Assembly: GCA_947579665.1 (NCBI GenBank)
Contig: OX388343.1
Span: 88,578,254 to 88,642,253 of the forward strand
Direction: 5' to 3'
From: Sympetrum striolatum
Lineage: Eukaryota > Arthropoda > Insecta > Odonata > Libellulidae
DNA length: 64,000 nucleotides
Of this stretch, positions 1 through 12,639 are shown in pieces. Position 1 is the first letter of the stretch; each line of letters begins with the position of its first letter. Under the pieces are notes generated by a model that worked only from the letters and a program-made list of their open reading frames with translations, did not search any database and was not told the origin of the DNA. Made by a program: the position numbers and the translations under genes.

Positions 1-318
1 CAAGTAAGAACTCGAGTATTATAGTTTGCGTAGACAATCTCATTAATGTAGCTCATTATTCTGATTACCATGTCTGTCGTAAACATTCGGATTAAAAGTT
101 ATAAATCAATAAGTAAGATAATAGATGTTCCAATGTACAAGTCCCCGCTAACCTATGAAGTTGGCTTAAGCAAAAATAAACAGAATTGAATAATAGTAAC
201 ATGGCTAGGTCTCGAAACCAGTTCCCCATTTTCAGGGTAGGTAATGTTGTCTTTGCGACTTGGATAACCCAGATTACATCCCTTTACAGAAGTAGAGCCG
301 ACGCAGTATATTATTTTA
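1..318. other. AT-rich non-coding stretch
   Basis: I see no gene, recognisable repeat or RNA here. A plus-strand reading frame of 81 codons (186-431) runs on into the tRNA-like remnant downstream and has no family resemblance, so I treat it as chance. Confidence 0.6.
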
Positions 319-319
319 A

Positions 320-378
320 TAGTACCTGCCCGGATAGTGGAAGACCTGGGTTCGAGTCTCAGTCAAATCACTATTTTT
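320..378 (+). repeat. tRNA-derived SINE remnant (partial)
   Basis: The segment ends in a T-arm-like motif. GGTTCGAGTCT at 349-359 matches the Pol III B-box consensus at 10 of 11 positions, and a T5 run at 374-378 could be a Pol III terminator. No clear A box is visible upstream, so only the 3' half of a tRNA-like head appears to survive. It is too degenerate to be a tRNA gene. It could be an old SINE or a chance B box. Confidence 0.4.
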
Positions 379-599
379 CATTTATGCTTATCTTCATGCT
401 TCAAGAAGAACGTGTCCTTGTGCAAATTTGAACATCTTTCCCTCATCTATGGCGAAAACAATTGAACAACTCTGTTTTGGTTCTTAATGAAAGATTATTA
501 AATTAGAAATGATGATGACTCTGGGATCAACTGCCAAACCCTGGAGAAGTGTTTTCTCAGGTAAACAAATACCCCAACCTTTTTCGCGGAGATTTTTCG

Positions 600-945
600 A
601 AACCCAACCCCTGCTTTTCTCAAATTCTCACTCCAATATCCACCCTCCGCCGAGAGGGTGGGGCTCGCAAATGGACCGCGAAGAGAACACAATCGAGTGC
701 AAAAAAAGAAAGAAACTGGGCTCCTCTCCGCCCGTCCTAGTTCCTCCCCCGCGAGTCCATCCAAGCGTCCCGCTCTCGATTTCCGGTTGGAAGGCGGCTT
801 TTTTGCAGATGGGGAAAGCGGCGGCGAGGGGAAGGCGTGGGTGGACGGGGATTATGGGGGAAGGGGGGAAATGAGGGGAGGGGAGGGAAGGTGGAGGGGG
901 GAGTAACGCAGAAGCAGAGAGAGGGAAAGGGCGGATGGACAATAG
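600..945. other. GC- and purine-rich island
   Basis: The composition changes sharply from the AT-rich flanks. Several short overlapping frames are open on both strands, as expected from low stop-codon density, and none resembles a protein: the minus-strand frame at 628-942 is proline- and serine-rich low complexity. I infer a possible regulatory or structural segment and not a gene. No promoter motif was convincing. Confidence 0.45.
838..901 (+). other. G-rich tract with G-quadruplex potential
   Basis: The plus strand has at least six runs of three or more G separated by short A/T-containing spacers, for example the runs around 847-850, 856-860 and 863-868. This exceeds the four G-runs needed for an intramolecular quadruplex. 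The complementary strand is a polypyrimidine tract. Function is unknown. Confidence 0.6.
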
Positions 946-3334
946 ATTGCAGTTTCGAGCGAAACTGAGACGTTACCAGTGAAAGTGATTCGAGAAATGC
1001 ATCTTTTACTTGAAAATGCAGTTCTGAAATTTTATTATTAATATTATTACTCTTTTTTTTAATCTCTCAATTCTTTATACGGAAGGCGCGTAGCATGGGA
1101 GTTATGTTTCAACCTGTATTATGTTTATTTTTCTCTACTCTTTCTTGGTTCAGAAACTGATATACTCGTGGTATATTATTGATTTCTATAGTTTTTTGCA
1201 GATGTGTTAAGTACCGGATATTTCAGTTACTATATGCTGCTATGGAGGATTTTCGATATTAAATCTATGGAACAGAGATTACGATTTGTATTATAGATGT
1301 AATAGTCCAGCCTAAGGTTTAATTAACGCAAGTAATTGTTTTATATCTAAGGGTTAGTGCTTTTGTGCTCTTTTAAATTAATTTTTATCATATAATCAGC
1401 TTTGTGTGTATAATATAATAGCTGTGGAGCCTCCATAGGAAAGTAGAAGAAATAACTTGGTTTCAGTTCCACACGAAGAAAATTTTTCACTTTAATGTAT
1501 TCATTTCATGACATGTCTGTTAAATCCTACCAATCTATCTTTTGTCAAATTCTTTGTATCCAAGCATTTTTATGAATGATTTAAGCGATCATGTGGTGCC
1601 AAAATATAGCGTAACATGTTGACACTGTCTATGAAATAATATTAGAATTAAACTGCAGATAGAGTGTTGAGGAAAATTTTTATCAATTTAAAAATATGGT
1701 GGACACTGTCCACTGGAAAGATATTCTCCTTGGAATTTTAATCATGAATTTGATATCGTAGTATTTATAGCCACCATACAAAATAGATTAGAATAAATAA
1801 AATAGAATATTAGATAGACACTATTCAAAATTCATTTATTTTACCGCAGACCCAGCTAAACTATAGATTCAATTTCTACCATTTTAAGAAGGATGACGGA
1901 TATCTAGGAATTCAAAATAAAATACATGATATTCTTGATTTTTACTTCAAGTCAATCCCTTTCCCCGATTGCCCTCATATGATGTGATGACAATGATTTT
2001 TACCTTTAAGTTATTTTCTCTAATGTTTTTGAATTAGAAATTTCAACGAAATTCACATGACTACATTCATTTAGAGAAATAACGTATGTTATTTCACGGA
2101 TAAAAGCAATAATAGTTTTTATTTTGTCGGCCGTAAACATATATCGTGTTTATGGTAATCAAATATTGTGTATGTTTTTAACACTTTCATCGACGTATCA
2201 AATTAAAAGATCAATTGCACTTACTCTTAAATTAAGACAATAATAATAATTTTATTTTCAACCTTCTCTAATATCTACACAGTAAGTAATTGATTCATTC
2301 GTCTAAGGCTTCGCCGATGTTTAATTGCGAAAGTGAATTTAAATAAATTTATGATGCAGAAATACATGGCGATATCTTTACAACTCCACAGAATCTATTT
2401 CTACCAAAAGCCTTCCTGTGTTAAATTAAAACATTATATGCGGTCGCATATATTCGGTTTGTGTACTATAAACAGCTCATACATGCTTATAGGTTACCAA
2501 GTAACTTGATGATAACGATTAATCGTTGAAACCTGGCCCGTGTTTTAATTAAAAATGAAAAACTGTTTCCTCTTTCTCCACAAATACATTTGTATCGCGA
2601 ACTTGGTTCGATAAACTAAAAGATTGCAACCACGATAGCAATCCAAATTTATTCTGCGGAATTGTACAAATATTACTATTTTTAAATCTTAAATATGGAA
2701 TTGCTCCAACTGTCCCTAGAGAAATTTAAATAGGCAAAACTTTATATTTTATATAACACAAAAAATTTCTACATAAACGCATAAAATTTCACTGAAAATA
2801 TTCGTAGAATATTGTGGAAGATTATAATAATATACATTATTTTACTATTATAGTTATAAAATATCTTATGTTTCCGATTGCAATGATTTTATACCAGTCG
2901 ATCTCTTTCGAAACAAGCGATCGTCATTTCTCCGAAGTAAACGCTCATTTATATCGAATATTCTCGCTATACTGGAGGCAAGCAGTTTAAAACAGAACGA
3001 ATACGCTTCGAGGTTCTCGAGAAATTTTCCGCCTCGAAAGCATATTAACCAAGGTAATGCGTTACATTGCCTGTCATTGTTATTTTGCAGGTCACCAAAG
3101 TTCGCTCCAAAGGCATTCCGAAGATTTAAAGCTTCCAATTTTAAGGTAGCTTTTCCTCGGAAATGTTTTTACCACAGGCGAAAATAATGGAGCAGTCTCT
3201 TTAAAATATGATGGTTACTGAGAAATGGTCTCACGAAAACAATTTGAAGAGATCACGCCTCGCCTCCAAAAGGAACGCAAGGATCTCAAGCAACGCTCTC
3301 GAGGAACTGCAGTCTGGGTCAAAAGCTGTGATGC
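946..3334. other. AT-rich non-coding stretch
   Basis: Mostly AT-rich filler with no recognisable gene. Small palindromes occur, such as a 15-bp one at 1699-1713 and a 14-bp one near 2514-2527, both near chance level. A slightly GC-richer patch at about 2860-3390 has short open frames on both strands (2866-3138 minus, 3208-3393 plus) that match nothing I know. Confidence 0.6.
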
Positions 3335-3707
3335 TTAACCCACTAATCAATGGCTCTCAAATAACGAGAGAAAGAGAAACTATGGAAAAATAATGCGGTG
3401 GATTATACGAAAATTTTCTGAGTGAAAAATCGTAGTTTAGTAGTAAAAAAATTAATTAAAAATAACTGAGAGAAAAATTGTATTTAAACATATTAAAATG
3501 ACAAGTACCATTGCATAGGCTCTGATGAAGTAGCGGATGGCGGGATGAACTTTGCAACAAATTAAAGATTAGAATTTTAAATACTTCTCTGCAAACTTTT
3601 GATGAAAATCCGTTCCTCTCCAAATATTTTCCCCTTTTCTCTCCCTAAACACTTGATAAGGGTTAATGTAATATGGCCCTCTTGGTAGTAATAAAAAGAG
3701 ATATAAC

Positions 3708-3781
3708 TAAACACATAAGATAAAATAAACCATTACCTTATTCCACAAATGTTAGCAATTTTATTTTATCTTATGTGTTTA
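3708..3781. repeat. Perfect inverted repeat, 22-bp arms, 30-nt loop
   Basis: The left arm (3708-3729, starting TAAACACATAAG) is the exact reverse complement of the right arm (3760-3781, ending CTTATGTGTTTA). The 30-nt spacer is not self-complementary. Complementarity stops sharply at both ends. No target-site duplication is evident, so it is either a snap-back insertion, a tiny foldback element or a template-switch product. Confidence 0.85.
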
Positions 3782-4319
3782 AGATGAAGCTTCACCAAGT
3801 GAATTCCGCAGTGACTGAATTTGAAATATAACTGTTCATGGGCAAAAATAGATTGAGATGTGATTGAGAAACATCCATTTGTATGTAATCAGACGAATAT
3901 TTGTCCCTGCGACTCGTCTGTTAAAATTGCTAATGGTATTCAATTTGAAATGCACTGAAATCGATATAATGATCTTGGAAGAAAGTCTGTATTACAAATA
4001 TTTGCAGTGAGATAGCCAGGCGAGCAGAGAAACTACTAAACATATATTAATGATATTTTTTGATTATCTGTTTTATAATATAATTTACATAATTTATATT
4101 AAATTATTAATTTAACGTGAACATTTTTTATATAATTCACTTTAATATTTTTATAACGTTGTATTTGTTACAGATTTATTTGTTTTTTGTTGTTACCGTT
4201 GTATCATCACTTTAAATTGGCGTCTTTCTCTGTATATGGTATTTAAATAAATGAATGACAAATTCGATATTTACGACGAAATTTCAAAAATTTCGAAACA
4301 AATAATAACACGATTCTTC
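3782..4319. other. AT-rich non-coding stretch
   Basis: No gene, RNA or repeat family was recognised. The last part (4020-4270) is very AT-rich. Confidence 0.6.
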
Positions 4320-4870
4320 TACGCCCGACTGAAGGCTGAAGAGCGATCAAAAATACCACAATGAAACTCGGCGTGAACTTAACCGTGTAAATCGCACACA
4401 GTACTATTTCAGCTCGGAGAAACGGGGTAATTCACTCCGGAATAACGAGTACGTCTCCGGCATTGCGAATTAGTGGAGGATAACAAGCGAAGGGTTGAAA
4501 TCCGCGGTTGAGCTAACGACTTTCTATGACAATTCGAGGATTCACGGTTCGGAAAGCCAATCGCATAGAAACGTGTGCTGGAAGCAAGGGCGTCGATTGC
4601 TCGCGAGGCAATGCTGATGAGGAGTGCATTATCGGAAGGACTCTAAAGACGAGATCACATCTTTCGGAGAAACGGATGAGGGAATTTTAAGCGGGCAGTC
4701 AGGAGAAAAGAGGGCAGGTGATATAATTAACGCGAGGGGCGAACTAAGTATCGGAGACACTTTCGTGACGGCTACTGGTTCTATCACTGACTGGAGTCGA
4801 ATGTAATCGAAAGAATGGCTGAGAATACTCATATAACTTAAAACTGGCTTCAGATGCGTGGCCGCCAAAT
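4320..4870. other. GC-enriched island, no gene recognised
   Basis: GC-richer than its surroundings, with overlapping open frames on opposite strands (4624-4806 plus, 4629-4868 minus). Neither shows a recognisable domain. Overlapping antisense frames of similar length suggest compositional openness and not coding. A conserved regulatory element is possible but unsupported by sequence alone. Confidence 0.4.
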
Positions 4871-7440
4871 GAAGGCATCAACCTTATTAATGGTTGTTAA
4901 CTTTTGTGAACTCTATAATCACTCAGATTTCAAGAATATCACCGGAGGTCGTTGTTTCGTTTTTTCTATATTTGTCAAAACAAAATCCTGAATAATTTAT
5001 CCGTCAAAAGTGGAAAAATTATCAAATTAAATAAATAAATTCTTAATATAATTAAAGCTGTTGAGATACTTCAAAACTGAAAGCTTTAGACCCTGTCCTC
5101 ATAGAAGATGAGTGGACAGAGCCTCAGTATTTGTCAATACCTTCTGTTTATTTGTATATACTGTGATAGATTGTTACTGCTTGGTGCATATTGGCACATA
5201 AACCTCTTGCTGCCAGCATTTCTTGAAGATAGACTAGCCTCAACTGGAAAATAATTTCTGTTTAGTGACCGCAGGCTTTTAATTACGCTGTAAATAAGTG
5301 TAAATAAAATAACGCTATTAATGGAATCTAATTTACAGGAGAGTGTGCCTGGACTATAAATCACAAGAGGGCTCATCAGTATTGAATAGGATGCAAATGG
5401 TTTCTAAGACCGCTAACGAAACGATATTGGTAGCGATTTCCATACAAAAATATAGATATGTATGTTTGTTTAAACATATAGAATAATATGCTGAAACTAA
5501 AACTTAAGACGATCAATACATTCAGTATTCCTCAAAGGGTTTGATTAATGGCTTAAACAGACGAGGAAAATCAAAATTTAAATTGAGATATGTTCATTAA
5601 TCTATCTGGTTATTTTGTTCCCTACGTTATTACTGGATACTGCTACCATATGTTGAGGAATGGGATATTTGTATTAGTCTTATAAGTGAAAAATTAATAT
5701 TTAATTTACTTCTGTCTCACTATAATGCTTGTGAGGTTTTATTGATGCCGGAAATTGACGTTCATTCAGGTAACACTTTGTTGAACGCTGCGAAAAGCGT
5801 TATTCACGCTGACATTGCAGTGAGCAAACGAGGACTATTCTGCCTCTATGTGGAGAGAATTGACAGACTGCTTCACTCCACACCTAGCCTAGTAAGTCTC
5901 CTTTCCTCTCCAGAACTTATGGTAGGTAGTGTTGTAGGGTTGTGTTGAGATTCTAACCGGCCTCCATGCTGAATACTGTTCTGGCATTCAATTAGAAACT
6001 CAATTTTTGACACCCAATAGATTGTTTAGTCTTCAATTTGGCTTTCTGTCTGTTACCAGCAGTTCTTACATAATAAATCTACTGTTCCTTATTGCCCTAC
6101 GCCTGTCCAGTCCATCGTCAGTCGATAGGGCTGTAAAGAGAACGGAAGTAACGAGTAACACATACAATCAATCAAAATATATGAACCTCATATCGGGAAA
6201 TAACAATTATTTTGCGCGATCGGAAGCATTTTCTAATAACCAAACACTATAAGGACTTTTCCTGCACATTTTTATGCACAAAAAACCATGTGTTTATATG
6301 TATTCGTTTGGACACACCAACAGAAACTGGAATTCTCATCGATATTTTCTCAAGCTCGCTTCTTTGATGAAGCCAGTCAGAAAAATTCGCACAGTTCCTA
6401 AAATTCAGTACTCGATACCACGATTTTTCGCCGTTTTCTTTCGAAGGTACGCCATTCCCTCTTTTACGACCATTCTTCTCAGCGTTCCATTTCCTCGTCC
6501 ACTCGAGCGAATTTATGGGTGAAAGTGAAAACAGGTGATAACTGAAAAATGTCAAATTGGCGCGGTTCCTGAGGTAGAAAGCTGGCGTCTTCCTCCTTCA
6601 AACAGCAATGGAAACATGAGCATTCATACACAGTCGAACCCCTTCGGCATCCTCTAATCTGGCAGATACAAAAACCAGCGCTCTTGATCAAACGGTTTCT
6701 AGTTCGTCCATTCTCCACAGTACAGAACTTTCGTTTTCTTTAATGCTTTAATTTTTTACTTTAATTTTTCTTTACGTTGTAAATTTATTTTCTTGTAGCA
6801 ATAAATCTTTTTACTGGGGTAAGCTTTTTCTCTGCTAAGTGAAGTTTTTCCTTTCTTTAATCGGCGGGGACACATTATATTTGTTTACTACGTAAGTATT
6901 CTTTATAAAAGTAAATTACTGTGAAAACTACTGTATACTCGAGCCGTATTTGTGCTTTACTAAGCTGATGATTTTTTCCATTTAGGTCTTCAGAAGGAAA
7001 GTGATTTCGTCTTGTGAACGGAAGCAGTTCTCGATTGCAATCAAATTGCATAGTAAAGATACCTTTACCATGGAAGCATTCATCTTTATATTGAGCATAT
7101 GAGTGAAGGCTTCAAGGGAAATATTTTTCATGAAAAGTTCTTACAAGCATTTTTATTGAATTTTAATAGATTTCCAACGGCATATCGAATTTCATATGGA
7201 TCTAAATATGTCTGCGTTAACTATTTTCGGCTACTTGTTTATGTATGCGTTAAAGTACTTCAATTAAATTAATAGTAAATCTTATTTTGATAATGATTCA
7301 TTGTTATTCTGAGTTACTTAATTCCTAGTGTGTAGTTCCTAAGAAAGGAATTGGGTTTGTAAAATAAATTAAAGCAAATACGGACGAATACAAATTTTCT
7401 TCTTCAGATTTCCGCTGAAATTTGCGAGGATCAATACGAA
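4871..7440. other. Non-coding stretch
   Basis: AT-rich with mildly GC-richer patches at about 5740-5900 and 6270-6720. The short frames there (for example 6247-6555 minus and 6274-6522 plus) overlap antisense to each other and resemble no known protein. No RNA gene or repeat was recognised. Confidence 0.55.
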
Positions 7441-7479
7441 ACTTTCCCTAAAAAGGTGGTTTTTAATTTCTTTGCCACT

Positions 7480-7562
7480 TTTAGTGGTTAGAAAATACTG
7501 GGATTTAAACCCGATACCCCACGGTTCTTGGATGGCTAAAACAGCAAACATTCCACCGTAGA
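7480..7562 (-). repeat. Possible tRNA-like SINE remnant
   Basis: On the minus strand a CGGGTTTAAATCCC motif resembles a T-arm (B box GGTTTAAATCC, 9 of 11 to consensus), preceded by a structured stretch of about 50 nt. The A box is poor. The layout resembles the heads of the other tRNA-derived elements in this window, but the match is weak. Confidence 0.3.
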
Positions 7563-9090
7563 CTGCAAGTACAAGTATATCATGAACTGTTGTTCAAATC
7601 ACTACCAATTGTTTGAGAAGTACTTCGATAATCGTTGTCTCGTTGTGACTTCGATATTAATTGTGTGATTGCTCATTGTTTATACCGTGATCAGAGCTGG
7701 ATCCAGACAATAAGCAAGGTAGTAATTAATGATCGTGTATATGATTGTATGTAGGATAAAATTATGAACTCAACTTTTTAAATAGATATATCGGAAATAC
7801 AAAAGTATTCGTCATGCATAACAAAGACAAGAGGTTAAATTAAGACATAATTAGCAAATAATGCAGATATTGTAACGATAAAAATAAAGAATAAGAAAAT
7901 AATCTTGTATCTGACCCGGCGTAAGTCAAATATAATGTAAAAATAGATCGATCATATATGATCGATCCTATAGGAAATGGAAAAAGGGAGGGCTGAAATG
8001 GTATATTTACCTTTACGAAGACTGTTGTAGTTTGCCTGTATCATTTCACGATCATAATCCAGTTCCGAGTCAATATCTCAATGAGAGCACGGGTCATCTG
8101 GCAACTTGCCCGTTCCATTCCCTTTCTGCACTCTTCATAATCAAAGCGCATGCCAAAGCTTTCCAATAATGGACTAAACTCCGTGTACATTTTCTCCTTT
8201 CATCATCTTTGATTTACATCTTTCCTACGATACAGATTCTCTCGTGGACATGAAGGATGAACCTGAAGATTGAATATAATCACTTCCGACAGGACAGAGA
8301 GACCGAGAAAATATTTGGACTGAAGAGTGGGGAACGAATGGTAAACATAGAAGCGATTTCTTTTAGTTTGCAGATGAAACGAGGAATGGAATAATAACGA
8401 ACAAAGCCATAAAATAACCTCGAATTTTCTGGGAAAAAATGTGTTTAAAATATTTATAGATCAAGATAGATATAAAGATATAGATATATATTAAGATCGT
8501 ACAGCATCACAAACACAATTAACAATGTAAAGATAACGAAATTAAATATACGGAAAATAGGGCAACTAAAGTAAAACAATAATAATAGCAAGCAACTAAA
8601 TTTTGTGAACATCATTCATCTACAAATTAAAAGCGATCAGCATATGGCAATAAGGAAAAATAACTACGTCTCCATTAATACCTTGAAAATAAAAATGTTT
8701 GCAATGGATTACAGGTCAATGTAAATTTCATTTGATTCTTGAGTCGTAATTACGCATGTATATGGTTCAGATTGGCATTTGTATAAAACATATAAACGAG
8801 CTATTTCAAGATGACAATCTCTTTGTGGAACAACATTATGATAATTCGTTTTTATTTTGGCGATATTGAGACCAAAGTCTCTGCTTACAATTAAAGAGAT
8901 AGAATGAGAAAAAATTAGTTGAATTGTAGGTATAAAATATCTGAGAATACATAAATAAGCATAGTTACGTTAGCATAAAATAAGTGTTACCAATGTACAA
9001 ATAAATTAAGCAAATTAGACAAAGAGGAAAAATGTACATAAATTAACAAATACACAGTGCGATAACACACACATTACGCAAGCTTCTGAA
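7563..9090. other. AT-rich non-coding stretch
   Basis: No gene is seen. It contains the 22-bp palindrome annotated separately, a mildly GC-richer patch at 8040-8270 and AGATAT-type low complexity at 8460-8500. Confidence 0.6.
7946..7967. repeat. Perfect 22-bp palindrome without spacer
   Basis: GATCGATCATA at 7946-7956 is followed directly by its reverse complement. It includes two GATCGATC blocks. With 11-bp arms and no loop it is borderline by chance in a window this size (my rough expectation is a few tenths). Confidence 0.9.
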
Positions 9091-9720
9091 GGAATTATTT
9101 CCCATTTTAATCCCAATCACGAAAAAATTGATTCATTTTAGATTTTTACTGAAAGACATCAGGAAGAAATCAGCCTACGTGAGATGAATCGATTACCAAA
9201 TTCTTTCGCTGCCGATCAAACGTTTAACCGGGAAAATCAATCCGATTTCTCCAAATTAGATTAAGTTTTTTAAGCTGGTTCATTCGACAGATTCCCCATT
9301 CTTGTCTATAGCTTCTCATTTAGATCCATGAAGACATCCGTTATTCCTCCTGATTGGCCAGAGCGCCCCACTTCTGTCCCTTTTTTTTACGTTCAGATCG
9401 AATTGATTGAAAATCGTTCTTCGAACGAAAGGGCTCTTGCCAGCCGATGGATACTTTCGTTTCGACGTTTTTATCTCTGCCGCTTCTGAGGGAAAGAGCT
9501 AAGATTCTTAGGAATCAGAGAGAGGACACAAGACTGCGGCGGAGGATTCGCTTCTTCGATCAAAGAGCGCATTCTGGCGTCGGATCGCGAAGAAAAATTT
9601 TGGTCGAATGTCAGCGGCGGCAGAGATCGATTGCTTGAGATAATATTTCCATTCAGAGTCACGCTATGCACCACTTGGTCACGCTTTTATAAAATGAAAA
9701 CTGCGACAATTGTCAAAACG
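9091..9720. other. GC-enriched island, no gene recognised
   Basis: GC and CpG content rise, especially at 9360-9650. Short frames are open on both strands (9447-9638 plus, 9471-9674 minus) and are mutually antisense, with no recognisable domain. I see no splice-site pair or initiation context supporting an exon. Confidence 0.4.
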
Positions 9721-11149
9721 TTGGAACTGCCTCTTTTTCCGGAGGAATTAATTTTTGTCGCGGACGTTTCTCATGACTTTGCATTTGGATCCTTGATAAA
9801 TGCCGTCCCAGATTTAATTACAGTTGAATGTTGTTCTATGGATTTGAGATGTTGCCTCAGAAATGCGAAGAATATACTTTGACGTGTATTACCGTGAGAA
9901 TAAGTGTACCTACTAAAAATGAAAAAATGCAACAGTCACTTTTAGTGTATATTGGATACGAATAAAGTTTTTTTAACTTAATGCATGGTTTTATATTGTG
10001 CCAATATGATGAGAATCATCCCTATGGAGGTAAAATCTGAGAATGGCTGGAGCTACCAATAGGATACAGTACTACAGAAACATTTGCTATGACATCGGCA
10101 GTTAGCGGTTATTCAATTTTCTTTTTATGAGAAAATACGAAAAATATGTTCCGTGCTACGACTGTGTCCCTTCGTGATGTAAGAGATGCACATGTTATAG
10201 CTTTCTAATCTATCAACGAATTATTAATTTTCATTCAATTATCCTAAGGTAAGGAAAGTACCATGGGTATTATGAACGTATAATAAAGTTCATAATTCTT
10301 TGGTGATCACGTTAAATATATTTGCGTTATTTTAAGAAATGTGTGCGACGGGTCGGAATTGCCAACAAACCTTACAAACATTGAAAGTAATTGTTTGTAA
10401 TGTATTGATAGATGTTTGTGATACGTAAACCTTAGGACAGAAAGGTATGCAGGTCTTTAAGTCCGTGAGTTGTATTTTAACAGAAACTGGTCAGGAAAAA
10501 TAATTAGGGTATTTGAGAAAACGTACAAGGAGATTGTTTTCTTTGCATTGATAGATGGAAGATATTTTGTCAATAGATAAGATTAACGAAGAAGATGTGA
10601 ATGAGTCAGATATTGATCGGAAGAACCTTTGACGCAAATTGAGGTAGGACCCTAGGAAAACGAGTTAAATTGACATTTTAAATGCGGATTATGTATATTT
10701 TTGTGTTAAAAGCAAACGATTATCACGAAATTATGAAGCATGATAAAATGACAAATACTAGCCTCCACTAAAGACATACAAGGGAAAGTACTATTTCTCC
10801 TCAGATTTTGATAAAGTTTATGTGATTATATTGGCGAAATATCATCCAGAAACCAAGTTCCTATTGTGCTTCGAATACTTGTATTTTTCAAGAAATAATA
10901 CATACATGCGGAGATTCGAGACCAAATTCAAACTCAAGGCCTTTGATTTTTTGGTCTCGGAAACGGAAACTTATCAAATCTGCCGAAGTCCTTTTGTGGG
11001 GTGATCCTGTAGTCTTTTCTTCAACCATAGACCCAGGATGAAAGTGTTGGTTACGAATAAACCTAAATTTTTCTGCTGCTACTGAAATACTGTCTCTCTA
11101 CCGATTATTACAGAAATCCGCGTCGCAAATGTTTGAGCTTCATCTTGGT
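9721..11149. other. AT-rich non-coding stretch
   Basis: No gene was recognised. Isolated short frames (9631-9882, 10822-11004) match nothing I know. Confidence 0.55.
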
Positions 11150-11500
11150 ATACGAACCATTCATTTCCTATCTTCACGTTGTCTGATCGACAAAGAAGAG
11201 GCGTTTGACGTGCCGCCAATGAACTCTATCGCACGCCAACGAGCCAAAGTCGACGACCACTCCGATCCCCAATGCACTCCCTCGCCTTGGCCTTCTTAAC
11301 CACCCTTCTTCGAAGCACGCCAAACGAATCATTCACAGCGATCGATCTCGCATACCGCTCAAATTATTGACTCAAAACTAAGATGCTGCAATGCACCGCC
11401 GACTACCGCCGTTCGTTTGACCTCTCCTCCGTGTCTCCGGAATAATATCCCGAGTGAGCATAACAGAAGCACGTTTCTCACTCCAGAATTCCTGAGATTG
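11150..11500. other. GC-enriched island, no gene recognised
   Basis: C-rich on the plus strand, with many CpG. One plus frame is open for about 40 codons, ending at a TAA near 11298, without family resemblance. Likely non-coding. Confidence 0.4.
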
Positions 11501-12549
11501 TGGTAGATCTACCATTGCACAAGTAAGTAAGCATTATTTCCTGGTTGAGTGCTTTGTCTGAATTTGGTAATATTTTCCCAGGATGTCTTACTCACCGTTC
11601 CTTTCCAGAACTTTCAGCATCCGTCATGAACATATGCTAATATTCTGGACGATAGTGAGTAGATAAGAGGAGATACGATCTTTATTCGGCGAGGCAAGAG
11701 AGTGGGCCTTTTTATGTTAAGACCTCTTATTGGTTTACACATACAACGAGGGTATGAAGAAAGGAAATAATGGGCATTCGGAAAACTATCTCCGCTGTAT
11801 AAGGTCAGAAGGAAAAATCTAGGTTGAGAAATATGACCGGCAGAGAAAGAGAGTGAAATTGAAATGAAACGGTAAAGTATATAAGCAAATCAAAGAAAGA
11901 GTTTATAGCAACCACATTTGGAGGTAATTAAAATAACTGCATTGCTGACTGTAATAGCCCATTCCATATAGGAATATTTACGAATTTCAAAATCGTATCG
12001 TTAAATCGGTAAGGTATTTTGGAATGATAATGCAGAGGAAAAAGAAAATATATTTTCCTAGGAATTCCCATTTAAATTTCCTAACGTTAATCACGAACGA
12101 CTCCCGTTAAGGTTGGGATTATCATTTACATAGTAATGAACAACCAGCTGAGGGCGGAGTTTCGTAAGTGAATATAGGTTACTGCATACAACTGAGGCAT
12201 GAACGTTACAGAAAAAATTAAATAAATAGAGTAAACTTAAGGAAATTCAGATTTTGCTCAGTCCACATAAGTGATAGATATTGCATAAAAAAGCACAAGC
12301 ACATGAGGTGCAAAAAAATTGACTTCATGATAAAGCGTTGCTACGAAACCTAGGTTGTTTGGATCGTTCTATGTATTCTTCCTATAATTCAGTAAGCTGA
12401 TTATCTCTTAAGCTTTTTTGAATTAATAATTACTGTAAATATATATCTGATTCTGTGTCGTTTACGGTCATGAGATTGATTCTGAATCTACAACCTCGTC
12501 CACAAATCAGAATCTTCCTGATTCGAAATTAAATCGATACCACAAGCTT
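11501..12549. other. AT-rich non-coding stretch
   Basis: No gene, RNA or repeat was recognised. Confidence 0.6.
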
Positions 12550-12568
12550 CGCACGTCTATGACGTGCA
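12550..12568. repeat. Small hairpin, 7-bp GC-rich arms
   Basis: GCACGTC and GACGTGC flank a 3-nt loop. It lies 13 nt before the larger hairpin at 12582. By itself it is near chance level. Confidence 0.6.
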
Positions 12569-12581
12569 ATAAGCGACTACG

Positions 12582-12623
12582 CAATCCTTAACAATTAACT
12601 AAAAAGTTAATTGTTAAGGATTG
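12582..12623. repeat. Perfect hairpin, 19-bp arms, 4-nt loop
   Basis: CAATCCTTAACAATTAACT (12582-12600) is followed by AAAA and then its exact reverse complement (12605-12623). Complementarity ends abruptly on both sides. A 19-bp perfect stem with a tetraloop is not expected by chance in 64 kb. It is too short for a canonical microRNA precursor. Confidence 0.9.
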
Positions 12624-12639
12624 TTAATGCACTATCAAT

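Noticed and set aside
186..431. Short plus-strand frame at the start of the window
   Set aside because: It crosses a tRNA-like repeat and has no family resemblance.
3335..3666. TTAACCC ... GGGTTAA pair suggesting a 324-bp piggyBac-type element
   Set aside because: Only CCC and a loose ATCAA word agree at the two ends. Several TTAACCC words are expected in 64 kb by chance, and other unpaired GGGTTAA words occur nearby.
10555..10632. Short acidic frame starting MEDILSIDKINEED, reminiscent of a transposase N terminus
   Set aside because: Only 25 codons before a stop, and no downstream transposase similarity in any frame.
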